This document shows, piece by piece, positions 49,435 to 57,690 of a stretch of 64,000 bases of DNA. The notes under the pieces are model-generated. The model did not search any database. It saw nothing but the letters and a program-made list of their open reading frames with translations, and had not been told where the DNA came from. Origin of the DNA: Plantibacter sp. Leaf314. Its GTDB lineage: Bacteria; Actinomycetota; Actinomycetes; Actinomycetales; Microbacteriaceae. The first letter of the stretch is position 1. Every line of letters begins with the position of its first letter. The position numbers were made by a program, and so were the translations under genes. The stretch spans positions 186,001-250,000 of the forward strand of contig NZ_LMOB01000001.1 in NCBI RefSeq assembly GCF_001423185.1. The letters run 5' to 3'.

Positions 49435-51107
49435 TCGAGCATCGCCGACCGCAGGGTGTCGAGCCCGACGCCCCCGAGGTCGAGCGCCCGACGGTGGAAG
49501 TCCTTGATGTCGAAGGCGTCACCGGCTCGGCGGGCCGCGTCATCGCGGAGCTGCTCCCAGATGCGCTGCCCGATCTTGTAGGACGGCGCCTGCCCGGGCC
49601 AGCCGAGGTAGCGGTTCACCTCGAAGCGGACGAACTCCGGAGACATGTTCACGTTCCGGCCCATGAAGTCGAACGCGTACTCGGCGGTCCAGGTGCCGCT
49701 CCCGTCGGGGAGCCGCTTGCCGAGGTGCACGCCGATGTCGAGGACGACCCGAGCCGCACGCATCCGCTGACCGTCGAGCATGCCCAGGCGATCGGCCGGG
49801 TCGTCGAGGTACCCGAGCTGCTCCATCAACCGCTCCGCGTACAGCGCCCAACCCTCGGCGTGTCCGGAGGTGCCGGCGAGCTGCCGGCGCCAGAGGTTGA
49901 GGGTCTTGCGGTTGACCACCGCCTGCCCGATCTGCAGGTGGTGCCCGGGAACGCCCTCGTGGTAGACCGTCGTCAGCTCGCGCCAGGTGTCGAACTCGGT
50001 GACGCCGACGGGGACCGACCACCACATGCGGCCGGGACGGGAGAAGTCGTCGGTCGGGCCCGTGTAGTAGATCCCGCCCTCCTGTGTGGGAGCGATCATG
50101 CACTCGAGCGCGCGGATCTCCTGGGGGATGTCGAACTGGCTGCGGCCGAGCTCGTCGACCGCGCGATCGCTCGTCTCCTGCATCCAGCGCTGCAGCGCCT
50201 CCGTGCCGTGCAGTTTGCGCGCGGGATCCTGCTCGAGGAAGGCGACCGCCTCCTCCACCGAGGCTCCGGGGAGGATCTCGTTCGCGATCGACTCCTGCTC
50301 GGAGACCATGCGGGCCAGCTCCTCGATCCCCCACTCGTAGCTCTCGTCGAGATCGACCGTCGCTCCGAGGAACCGTCGGGACTGCAGGGCGTACAGCTCG
50401 CGGCCGATCGCGTCCTCCTCGGTCGCGGCGGGCATCAGTTCATGGGCGAGGAAGTCGGCGAGGCGGTTGTAGGCGACGGCGGCTGCACCGGCTCCGGTCG
50501 ACAGCTCTCCGGCGAGCGACGCTGGGAGCTGGCCGTCCTCCGGACCGGCTTCCGCCGCGAAGCCGATGAAGAAGCCGTCGTCGGCGCCGGTGCGGAGCAC
50601 CTGCTCGTAGACCTCCTTCACCTGGCGTCGTGCGGGGGTGATGCCCTTCGCGATCCCCTCGCGAAGCGTCTCGATGTATCCGTCGACCGCTTCGGGCAAC
50701 GCACCCAGACGGGTGCTGATCGTGCTCCAGTCGTCCACGGTGGCCGTCGGCATGAGGTCGAAGACGTCGCGGAGCTCCTGCGACGGCGACGCGATCACGT
50801 TCAGATCCCGGTACTGCAGGCCGGCTTCGGAGGAGGCGAGGTCGAGTTCGAGCTCCGCGGTGAGGTCGGTCTGGGTGACGCGGTCGACGGCGTCGACGGG
50901 AGTGGCCGAGCGGAGGGCGCTCAGCGTGCGGGCCGCGGCCTCGACATAGGCCTCGTGCCCGGCCGGCGAGGTGTCGCTGTAGCGCCCGCCGACGTCGGTT
51001 CGGCCGATGTAGGTGCCGACCTCGGGCCGCAGCTGGACGAGCGTCTCCACCCAGCTTTCGGCGATGGCGTCGATCGGTGTGCTCTGGCGAGGTTCTTCGT
51101 GAGACAT
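49431..51107 (-). CDS. DUF885 family putative metallopeptidase
   Basis: 558-residue protein of DUF885, proposed to be zinc peptidases with a mostly helical fold. The likely metal site is HEGVPGHH around residue 395, with a downstream Glu in GHAEGWALYAE. No signal peptide, so cytoplasmic. ATG at 51107, seven bases after TAGGCT. Coupled to the epimerase behind it. Substrate unknown. Confidence 0.84.
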   Translation of the reverse strand: MSHEEPRQSTPIDAIAESWVETLVQLRPEVGTYIGRTDVGGRYSDTSPAGHEAYVEAAARTLSALRSATPVDAVDRVTQTDLTAELELDLASSEAGLQYRDLNVIASPSQELRDVFDLMPTATVDDWSTISTRLGALPEAVDGYIETLREGIAKGITPARRQVKEVYEQVLRTGADDGFFIGFAAEAGPEDGQLPASLAGELSTGAGAAAVAYNRLADFLAHELMPAATEEDAIGRELYALQSRRFLGATVDLDESYEWGIEELARMVSEQESIANEILPGASVEEAVAFLEQDPARKLHGTEALQRWMQETSDRAVDELGRSQFDIPQEIRALECMIAPTQEGGIYYTGPTDDFSRPGRMWWSVPVGVTEFDTWRELTTVYHEGVPGHHLQIGQAVVNRKTLNLWRRQLAGTSGHAEGWALYAERLMEQLGYLDDPADRLGMLDGQRMRAARVVLDIGVHLGKRLPDGSGTWTAEYAFDFMGRNVNMSPEFVRFEVNRYLGWPGQAPSYKIGQRIWEQLRDDAARRAGDAFDIKDFHRRALDLGGVGLDTLRSAMLE

Positions 51108-51114
51108 GCCGACG

Positions 51115-51120
51115 AGCCTA
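51115..51120 (-). promoter_or_regulatory. -10 hexamer of a probable leaderless transcript (DUF885)
   Basis: TAGGCT with a seven-base gap to ATG. Confidence 0.45.
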
Positions 51121-51161
51121 GTCCGCGCCCCGGGTGCGCGGCTCGTGGATCCGCCGGAGCG

Positions 51162-53822
51162 TCAGTGTGCGGCCGAGTCCCAATCGTGGCCGTGTCCGAT
51201 CTGGACGTCGAGCGGCACCGACAGTTCGGCGGCACCCGCCATCTGCGTCCGGACGATCGCCTCGAGGGCGTCCCACTCCCCCTCGGCGACCTCGAAGATC
51301 AATTCGTCGTGCACCTGCAGCATCATCTGGGAGCGGAGCGACTGCGACCGGAGGTCCGACTCGATGCCGATCATGGCGCGCTTCATGATGTCCGCTGCGG
51401 AACCCTGGATCGGAGCGTTCAGCGCCTGCCGTTCGGCGTTCTCGCGCACGAGCCGGTTCGGGCTCGCGAGCTCGGGGAACAGCCGACGACGACCGAAGAT
51501 GGTCTCGGTGTACCCGTCGAGCTTCGCCTGCTCGACGACGTTCCGCAGATAGTCGCGCACCGCGCCGAACCGCTCGAAGTAGTCGACCATCAGCTGCTTC
51601 GCCTCGGCGCTGGAGATCCGGAGCTGCTTCGAGAGGCCGAAGGCGCTGAGCCCGTAGGCGAGGCCGTACGACATGGCCTTCACCTTGTTGCGCATGGCGG
51701 GCGTGACGTCTTCCGCGGCCACGCTGAAGATGCGTGCACCCACGAAGCGGTGGAGGTCCTCGCCGGACTTGAACGCCTCGATGAGGCCGGCATCGCCGGA
51801 GAGGTGGGCCATGATCCGCATCTCGATCTGCGAGTAGTCGGCCGTGAGCAGGGTCTCGTACCCGGTCCCGGCCTGGAAGGCCGCGCGGATCCGTCGTCCC
51901 TCCTCGGTGCGCACCGGGATGTTCTGCAGGTTCGGGTCGGTCGAGGAGATCCGGCCCGTGCTCGTCCCGATCTGGACGTAGGTGGTGTGGATGCGACCGT
52001 CGTCGGTGATCGCTTTGTCGAGCGTCTCCACGATCTGACGGAGCTTCGTCGCGTCGCGGTGTTCGAGGAGCAGGCCGAGGAACGGATGCGGGCTCTTCTC
52101 CTGGAGGTCGGCGAGTGCACCGGCGTCGGTGGAGAACCCGGTCTTGTTGGCGCGGGTCTTGGGCATGGCCAGTTGGTCGAACAGCACCTCCTGGAGCTGC
52201 TTGGGTGAACCGAGGTTGACCTCGCGACCGATCTCGGCGTAGGCGTTGCTCGCCAGTTCCGCTGACCGGTTCCCGAGCTGCTCGGACAGACCGCTCAGGA
52301 TGCCGTGGTCGACGGTCACCCCGGTGAGTTCCATGTGCGCCAGCACCTGCAGGACCGGCAGCTCCATGTCGAGCAGGACGCCGAGCGACCCCGGGTCGAG
52401 GGCGGCGCGGGTGGCCTCTGCGACGCGGAACGCGTACCAGGCCGTCCCCCCGACACCGACCGGGTCGGTCTCCGGGACCAGTTGGTTCGGGTCCGCCACA
52501 GGCATCGTCTCGTCGAGGTACCGTGCGGTGAGGTCGCCGAGGTTCTTGTCGCCGCCGCTCGGGCGGAGGAGCCAGCCGGCGACCGCCGTGTCGTACGCCA
52601 GCCCGTCGAGCTTGAGGCCGGCGCGTGTGACGGCCTTCACCTGCGGTTTCGCATCGTGCATGATCTTCGGGGCGTCGCTCGCGAGCCAGGCTTCGAGCGG
52701 CGCGTAATCGGCCTCACCGGGACGCCAGGCGAGAGACACGATCTCCGTGGGGGTGGCCAGACCAGCGGCGACCGGCAGGTCGCCGTCCAGGTCGAGGTGG
52801 AGTCCGATGCCGCCCGGGTGGGCTGCCACGGCGCGGGCGAGCCACGCCTCGAGTTCTTCGTCGAGCAGTTCCTTCCGTGGCGGCATCACCACGCCGGCCG
52901 CGTGCGATGCCGACACGTCGGTGTTCGCCTCGAGACCGTCGAGCTTCAGCACCCGGTCGAGGAGCGTGCGGAACTCCAGTCGACCGAACACGGCGGCCAC
53001 GGCGTCGGCGTCGATCGGACGTCGCTCGAGGTCCTTCGGGCCGACCGGCAGTTCGACGTCGGTGAGGAGCCGGTTCAAGCGCCGGTTGCGGACGGCGTTC
53101 TCCTTGTGTTCGCGGAGGCTCTCCCCCACCTTGCCGGTGATCTCGTCCGCGCGTTCCAGGATCTGCTCCAGCGAGCCGAACTGGTTGAGCCATTTGACGG
53201 CCGTCTTCTCGCCCACCTTCGGGATGCCGGGGAGGTTGTCGCTCGTCTCGCCCACCAGCGCGGCGATCTCCGGGTACTGCTCGGGACGGATGCCGTAGCG
53301 CTCGAACACCTTGGCGCCGTCGTAGCGCGTCAGCGCCGAGACGCCCTGGCTGGACGGGTAGAGCAGCGTCACGTCGTCGGTCACCAACTGGATGGTGTCG
53401 CGGTCGCCCGAGACGACGAGGACGCGGAAGCCCTCCTCGCCACCCTGCTTGGCGAGGGTGGCGAGGATGTCGTCGGCCTCGTAGTCCTCTTTGCTGATCG
53501 TGGTGATGTTCATCGCCTTGAGCGCCTCCTCCAACAGCGGCACCTGACCCTTGAACTCGGGCGGGGTCTCGCCGCGCGTCCCCTTGTACTCGGGGTACTC
53601 ACGGGTCCGGAACGAGCGGCGGGAGATGTCGAAGGCCACGGCGATATGGCTCGGGTTCTCGTTCTTCAGCAGGCTGATCAGCATGGAGATGAAGCCGTGA
53701 ATGGCGTTCGTGTGCTGGCCGTCGCGGGTTTGGAAGCTGTCGACCGGCAGCGCGTAGAACGCCCGGAAGGCGAGCGAGTGGCCGTCGACGACGAGGAGGG
53801 TAGGCTTTTCTGATTCCGACAC
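51162..53822 (-). CDS. polA: DNA polymerase I
   Basis: 886-residue Pol I. The 5' nuclease domain (about 1-290) has VDGHSLAFRAF, DYEADDILAT and SGDRDTIQL. The central 3'-5' exonuclease fold has lost its DEDD residues (LHLDLDG where DTE is expected, HDAKPQ in place of HNLKYD), so no proofreading, as in other actinobacteria. The polymerase domain has TADYSQIEMR (motif A), RNKVKAMSYGLAYG (motif B) and LQVHDEL (motif C). GTG at 53822, six bases after TAGGCT. Works with UvrABC for gap filling. Confidence 0.97.
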   Translation of the reverse strand: MSESEKPTLLVVDGHSLAFRAFYALPVDSFQTRDGQHTNAIHGFISMLISLLKNENPSHIAVAFDISRRSFRTREYPEYKGTRGETPPEFKGQVPLLEEALKAMNITTISKEDYEADDILATLAKQGGEEGFRVLVVSGDRDTIQLVTDDVTLLYPSSQGVSALTRYDGAKVFERYGIRPEQYPEIAALVGETSDNLPGIPKVGEKTAVKWLNQFGSLEQILERADEITGKVGESLREHKENAVRNRRLNRLLTDVELPVGPKDLERRPIDADAVAAVFGRLEFRTLLDRVLKLDGLEANTDVSASHAAGVVMPPRKELLDEELEAWLARAVAAHPGGIGLHLDLDGDLPVAAGLATPTEIVSLAWRPGEADYAPLEAWLASDAPKIMHDAKPQVKAVTRAGLKLDGLAYDTAVAGWLLRPSGGDKNLGDLTARYLDETMPVADPNQLVPETDPVGVGGTAWYAFRVAEATRAALDPGSLGVLLDMELPVLQVLAHMELTGVTVDHGILSGLSEQLGNRSAELASNAYAEIGREVNLGSPKQLQEVLFDQLAMPKTRANKTGFSTDAGALADLQEKSPHPFLGLLLEHRDATKLRQIVETLDKAITDDGRIHTTYVQIGTSTGRISSTDPNLQNIPVRTEEGRRIRAAFQAGTGYETLLTADYSQIEMRIMAHLSGDAGLIEAFKSGEDLHRFVGARIFSVAAEDVTPAMRNKVKAMSYGLAYGLSAFGLSKQLRISSAEAKQLMVDYFERFGAVRDYLRNVVEQAKLDGYTETIFGRRRLFPELASPNRLVRENAERQALNAPIQGSAADIMKRAMIGIESDLRSQSLRSQMMLQVHDELIFEVAEGEWDALEAIVRTQMAGAAELSVPLDVQIGHGHDWDSAAH

Positions 53823-53828
53823 GCGCCC

Positions 53829-53834
53829 AGCCTA
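53829..53834 (-). promoter_or_regulatory. -10 hexamer of a probable leaderless transcript (polA)
   Basis: TAGGCT-GGGCGC-GTG, a six-base gap. Confidence 0.55.
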
Positions 53835-53877
53835 CAAGCCGGTGCCGACACGGCTCAGGACCGATCCGAAGGTGGAC

Positions 53878-54300
53878 ATGACGAACGAGACCGACAAAGC
53901 CCTCGAGTTCCTGAGGACGAGAGGCAGCGGCGCACTCGCCGCCAAGATGGGGATCGAGTTCACGGAGTTCACGGTCCAACGGTCCGTCGCGACCATGCCG
54001 GTCGAGGGCAACACGCAACCCGCGATGCTGCTGCACGGAGGCGCCTACGTCGTCCTCGGTGAATCCCTCGGGTCGATGGCCGCCAACCTCTTCGCCGGCC
54101 CAGGCAAGCTCGCCGTCGGCATCGACATCAACGCCACGCACACCCGTTCGGCCACCGAGGGGATCGTGACCGGTGTCTGCACCCCCATCCACCTCGGGCG
54201 GTCGCTCACCGTCCACGAGATCGCGGTCAGCGACGAGCAGGGTCGACGCTGTTCGACGATCCGCATCACGAACCTCATCAAGGACGCACCGGGCACCTGA
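53878..54300 (+). CDS. PaaI/MenI-like hotdog-fold acyl-CoA thioesterase
   Basis: 140-residue single hotdog domain. LLHGGAYVVLGESLGS carries the HGG loop and the catalytic Glu, with GIDINATH as the substrate-side strand, close to 1,4-dihydroxy-2-naphthoyl-CoA thioesterases and PaaI. Menaquinone synthesis is possible, but no men gene is nearby. The ATG at 53878 has GAAGGTG six bases upstream; GTG codons at 53842 and 53872 are in frame. It lies divergent from polA and convergent with pdtaR. Confidence 0.85.
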   Translation: MTNETDKALEFLRTRGSGALAAKMGIEFTEFTVQRSVATMPVEGNTQPAMLLHGGAYVVLGESLGSMAANLFAGPGKLAVGIDINATHTRSATEGIVTGVCTPIHLGRSLTVHEIAVSDEQGRRCSTIRITNLIKDAPGT

Positions 54301-54320
54301 CGCGCCACCCCGGACAACGC

Positions 54321-54354
54321 AGAGCGGCCCGCCCCCGACGGGACGGGCCGCTCT
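54321..54354. terminator. Bidirectional terminator between the thioesterase gene and pdtaR
   Basis: 11-bp perfect stem (AGAGCGGCCCG with its complement), 12-base loop, followed by CTCTTG on the plus strand. Confidence 0.75.
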
Positions 54355-54374
54355 TGCGACGAGGTGGGAGAGGG

Positions 54375-54980
54375 CTACTTCTTGGCGCTCAGCTGCTCGA
54401 TGATCGCCTGCGCCACATCGTGCATGGTGAGACGGCGGTCCATGGAGGCCTTCTGGATCCAGCGGAACGCCTCGGGCTCCGTAAGGCCCATCTTCTCATT
54501 GAGCAGGCCCTTCGCCCGGTCGACGAGCTTCCGGGTCTCGAAGCGCTCGACCATGTCGGCGACCTCGGCCTCGAGGGTGATGATCTGCTGGTACCGCGAG
54601 AGGGCGATCTCGATCGCGGGCAGGAGGTCGTTCGGGGTGAACGGCTTCACGACGTACGCCAGGGCACCGGCCTCGCTCGCCCGCTCGACCAGTTCCTTCT
54701 GGCTGAACGCGGTGAGGAGCACCACCGGTGCGATGTGCGCCTTGCCGATGCGCTCGGCGGCGGAGATGCCGTCGAGCTGGGGCATCTTCACATCCATGAT
54801 CACGAGGTCCGGACGGAGCTCCGTCGCGAGCGCGACGGCGGTCTCGCCGTCGCCGGCCTCGCCGACGACCTCGAAACCGTTGTCGCGAAGGATCTCGACG
54901 ATGTCGAGGCGGATGAGGGATTCGTCCTCAGCGACGACGACGCGCCGCGGGGCTACGGGAGGGGTCTCTTGCTCGGTCAC
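54375..54980 (-). CDS. pdtaR: ANTAR-domain response regulator (PdtaR type)
   Basis: 201-residue RNA-binding antiterminator. The receiver domain (about 10-125) has acidic pocket Glu-Asp-Glu at 18-20, phospho-acceptor Asp63 in VIMDVKMPQLDG, switch Thr in LLTAFS, and Lys in VVKPF. After a coiled linker, the ANTAR domain (about 135-195) shows the Ala-rich LVDRAKGLLNEKMGLTEPEAFRWIQK core. The mycobacterial orthologue acts with kinase PdtaS; no kinase is adjacent. GTG at 54980 is six bases after TAGGAT; a TTG at 54986 is a less likely start. Confidence 0.92.
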   Translation of the reverse strand: MTEQETPPVAPRRVVVAEDESLIRLDIVEILRDNGFEVVGEAGDGETAVALATELRPDLVIMDVKMPQLDGISAAERIGKAHIAPVVLLTAFSQKELVERASEAGALAYVVKPFTPNDLLPAIEIALSRYQQIITLEAEVADMVERFETRKLVDRAKGLLNEKMGLTEPEAFRWIQKASMDRRLTMHDVAQAIIEQLSAKK

Positions 54981-54986
54981 CCTCAA

Positions 54987-54992
54987 ATCCTA
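54987..54992 (-). promoter_or_regulatory. -10 hexamer of a probable leaderless transcript (pdtaR)
   Basis: TAGGAT-TTGAGG-GTG, a six-base gap. Confidence 0.55.
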
Positions 54993-55034
54993 CGGTACTC
55001 TGATGCAGGTTGCTGTTCGCCGTGCGGCGGACGC

Positions 55035-55118
55035 GCCGGTGTGGCGGAATGGCAGACGCGGAGCACTCAAAATGCTTTGTCGAAAGACGTGTGGGTTCGA
55101 GTCCCACCACCGGTACCA
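55035..55118 (+). tRNA. tRNA-Leu (anticodon CAA)
   Basis: 84 bases with encoded CCA. Acceptor GCCGGTG with CACCGGT (G-U at the first pair), D-arm GCGGAATGGCAGACGC, anticodon loop CTCAAAA with CAA at 55068-55070, class II variable arm, and T-arm loop GTTCGAGTC. Reads UUG codons, which are rare in a high-GC genome. Confidence 0.93.
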
Positions 55119-55243
55119 GGGAGCTCGCCTGACCGACCAGTGACGAGGCGGTCAAGCCCTTCGGGCGGGGTCGGCGGACGCCGTAGCGTAACGTCGAAGG
55201 CACGACGTGCAGGACGTCGTCCGACACGATGGGACCCGACACC

Positions 55244-55516
55244 ATGACCGCAGAGCACACCGACCCGCGCCAGGACGTCCACGACGCCAGCACCGAAGAC
55301 CGGCTCCAGGGCATCCTCGTGCAGGTCTCAGCAGACCGGTCCCTCACCCCCGACCTCGACGTCCGGGCAGCGCTGGCGGACCGGCTCAGCGACCAGGGCA
55401 TCGACGTCGACGCCACCGAGCTCGACCGACTCGTCGGCTCACTCCCGGGTCAGCCCGGCGAAGCGCCCGGACCGTTCCTCACGGACGGCGCGACCCCGGC
55501 CGACGACGCGAACTGA
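55244..55516 (+). CDS. Small acidic protein of unknown function (90 aa)
   Basis: 90 residues, very acidic (many Asp and Glu), no Cys, no membrane segment, no recognised motif. Third-position G/C is as high as in its neighbours, supporting a real gene. ATG at 55244; a second in-frame ATG at 55229 is possible. TAGCGT at 55183-55188 is a candidate -10. It lies between tRNA-Leu and the phosphatase and its stop is immediately next to the phosphatase stop on the other strand. Confidence 0.55.
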   Translation: MTAEHTDPRQDVHDASTEDRLQGILVQVSADRSLTPDLDVRAALADRLSDQGIDVDATELDRLVGSLPGQPGEAPGPFLTDGATPADDAN

Positions 55517-56179
55517 TCAGAAGCCGCGCTCGACGGCGGCGGCCGGACCGTCGGCGTCCGTCGTCAGCTCCGGCCCACCGACGGCATCGCCCGTCCACGT
55601 GTCGACCCGCCACCCGGTCGTCGTGTCTCCGTCGACGATGATGACGCCCGTGTTCGTGATGGGGTGTGTGCCGATGAAGTGTCCGTCGACGTTCGTCGAG
55701 CGGAGCCCGAGCCAGGACCGGAGCATCGCTCCGTGGCTCACGACCACGACACTCTCCAGTCCGGAGCCCTCGAGCTCCTCGATCACCGCGTCGAAGCGCG
55801 CGAACACCTCGTGGCCGTTCTCGCCGCCCGGCATCCGGGTGTCGAGGTCGCCCATCGCCCACGCCACGATGGTGTCGATGTAGACCTGCACGGCCTCGGG
55901 CGACCCGTGCATCTCGTTGTCGCCGGCGCTGATCTCCCGGAGTCCGTCGCGGACGATCACCGGAAGCCCGCTGACCTCGGCGACGGGTGCGGCGGTCTGT
56001 TGCGCCCGCACCGCGGTGGAGGCGTAGACCGCGTCGATCCGCTCGCCCACGAGCGCTTTGGGGAGGGCGGCCGCCTGCGTCTCGCCGAGTTCGGTGAGGA
56101 CGGCCCCGGGGATCGCGGTGTCGAGCAGGCCGGCGACGTTGGACGAGGTCTGACCGTGTCTGATGAGGATGAGGCGCAT
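55517..56179 (-). CDS. Histidine phosphatase (phosphoglycerate mutase-like)
   Basis: 220-residue histidine acid phosphatase superfamily protein. LIRHGQT at 4-10 supplies the phospho-accepting His, and VVSHGAMLRSW the second His. It lacks the conserved segments of true dPGM, so general phosphatase activity (for example on sugar phosphates or nucleotides) is more likely than glycolytic mutase. The ATG at 56179 is six bases after TACCCT; the intervening GGAGGT abuts the ATG and is too close for normal ribosome binding. Confidence 0.86.
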   Translation of the reverse strand: MRLILIRHGQTSSNVAGLLDTAIPGAVLTELGETQAAALPKALVGERIDAVYASTAVRAQQTAAPVAEVSGLPVIVRDGLREISAGDNEMHGSPEAVQVYIDTIVAWAMGDLDTRMPGGENGHEVFARFDAVIEELEGSGLESVVVVSHGAMLRSWLGLRSTNVDGHFIGTHPITNTGVIIVDGDTTTGWRVDTWTGDAVGGPELTTDADGPAAAVERGF

Positions 56180-56185
56180 ACCTCC

Positions 56186-56191
56186 AGGGTA
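56186..56191 (-). promoter_or_regulatory. -10 hexamer of a probable leaderless transcript (histidine phosphatase)
   Basis: TACCCT-GGAGGT-ATG, a six-base gap. Confidence 0.45.
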
Positions 56192-56239
56192 GGCGAGCGA
56201 CCGGACGGTGGTCATCCCCCGGCGCGGAGTGTGCCGGGA

Positions 56240-57580
56240 TCAGCTGCGAGCAATCCACTGCGGTGCGGTGCTCCTCAGGACCGCCGCCGGGAACGCGTGG
56301 TCGTCGAAGGCACTGAGCGCGGGGCGGGCCGTCGTCACCGCACCATGGGTGACCAGGCACCGCGCTCCGGGGAGGGCGGACGGGTGACGATCCTCGGCAC
56401 GTGGGAGCCGTTGGAGCGCTGCACCGACGCGCGCGAGCGACACCGATGACCGGCCGGCCTCGCCGCCGTCGACGACCCTCACCACGTCGTCGACGATGGC
56501 CGCTGCCAGCAGGTATCCCGCGCTGTGGTCGAGTGCCTGAGCCGGCAGGGCGCCCGGAGCGCCATCCTCCCCTTCGACCACCGCGATGCCCGTGGCGGCC
56601 TGGACCAGGCTGTCGAAACCGCGTCGATCACCCCAAGGCCCCGTCGCGCCCCAAGCGTCGACGGAGCCGGTGACCAGACTGTCGCGACGTCGTAGCCCGA
56701 GGCCGTCGAGGGCGTGTGGTCGATACCCCGTCACCAGGATGTCGGCCTCGTCGCTCAGGCTCTGCAGCGTCGCGAGGCCGCGCGGTGTCGACGCGTCGAG
56801 GGCCGCCGTCCGCTTCCCCTGACCGCTGTCGGTGTACTGCCACGGGATCTCAGGGATCTGCGGCGGATCCACACGCAGGACGTCCGCGCCGAGGAGCGCG
56901 AGGGTCCTCGTGGACACGGGACCGGCGATCACCCGCGTCAGGTCGAGGACGCGGAGGCCGCGCAAGGGGTGCCGCCTCGTGGGCCGCAGCGACGAGGCGA
57001 TCCTCGATCCGGCGGAGCCACCGTGGCGTCTGACGAGCGGTCCATCATCGACCGAGGCCTGCGGTGTGGACGACCATTCGACGGCGGTCCGGACGGCGAC
57101 GAGGAGCGCGCCGACGCCGGCGGCCTCCGATTCCAGGTCGAGCGCCGAGTGGGAGGCGATCGCCGAGGCGAGCTCTGGGCGGGTGGCCTGGTCGTCGATC
57201 CCGAGCATGGCGGTCAAGCGGCGACGATGGTGGGGGTAGTTCGCGTGCGTGCGGACCCAGCCGTCTGCGGCGGCGAAGAAGCCGGACAGCGGCGCGAACG
57301 CGTCGACGGCTGCTCCGTCGATCCGCAACAGGCGGTCGCTCTGGTAGGCCGCGGCGATCCGCTCGAGGTCGAGCGACGCGTGCAGCGGCTCGAATCCGAG
57401 GGCGATACGGAGCCGGTCGGCGGCGTCCTCCACCGCGCCGACGGCGACCGCGGCGAGCTCCAGGACGGCGAATCGGGAGGCCAGGAGTCCCGCCGACCCG
57501 GTCGCCTCACGGTCGACCCCTCCCGGGTCCAGTCCCACGGCGCTGCGGAGAGCATCGTCGACGAGGACGGAACGGTTCAT
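56240..57580 (-). CDS. Family III (CaiB/BaiF) CoA transferase
   Basis: 446-residue protein. The middle region GLRVLDLTRVIAGPVSTRTLALLGADVLRVD is the typical CaiB/BaiF entry, and DSGQGKRTAALD follows as expected. About 200 residues precede it, so the domain order looks permuted or duplicated: the N-terminal half resembles the C-terminal part of a CaiB unit (FAAADGWVRTH). The acyl substrate is unknown and no partner dehydrogenase is adjacent. ATG at 57580 chosen because TAGCCT ends seven bases before it; the ATG six bases earlier would lie within one base of the hexamer. Confidence 0.82.
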   Translation of the reverse strand: MNRSVLVDDALRSAVGLDPGGVDREATGSAGLLASRFAVLELAAVAVGAVEDAADRLRIALGFEPLHASLDLERIAAAYQSDRLLRIDGAAVDAFAPLSGFFAAADGWVRTHANYPHHRRRLTAMLGIDDQATRPELASAIASHSALDLESEAAGVGALLVAVRTAVEWSSTPQASVDDGPLVRRHGGSAGSRIASSLRPTRRHPLRGLRVLDLTRVIAGPVSTRTLALLGADVLRVDPPQIPEIPWQYTDSGQGKRTAALDASTPRGLATLQSLSDEADILVTGYRPHALDGLGLRRRDSLVTGSVDAWGATGPWGDRRGFDSLVQAATGIAVVEGEDGAPGALPAQALDHSAGYLLAAAIVDDVVRVVDGGEAGRSSVSLARVGAALQRLPRAEDRHPSALPGARCLVTHGAVTTARPALSAFDDHAFPAAVLRSTAPQWIARS

Positions 57581-57587
57581 GGGCATC

Positions 57588-57593
57588 AGGCTA
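57588..57593 (-). promoter_or_regulatory. -10 hexamer of a probable leaderless transcript (CoA transferase)
   Basis: TAGCCT-GATGCCC-ATG, a seven-base gap. Confidence 0.45.
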
Positions 57594-57636
57594 GACCCAT
57601 GGCGCCCGGAATCGCGGCGTCATCGCACCCGGACGA

Positions 57637-57676
57637 CGAAGGCCGTGGTCCCCGTACGGGAGGACCACGGCCTTCG
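57637..57676 (-). terminator. Terminator behind pyk
   Basis: 15-bp perfect stem (57637-57651 with 57662-57676), ten-base loop, about 15 bases past the pyk stop. Confidence 0.82.
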
Positions 57677-57690
57677 GCAACCACATCCGA

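Noticed and set aside
56180..56185. GGAGGT as the ribosome-binding site of the histidine phosphatase gene
   Set aside because: It abuts the ATG with no spacer, which does not allow normal pairing. The TACCCT hexamer just before it fits a leaderless start better. The same holds for GAGGGG before the alpha/beta hydrolase.
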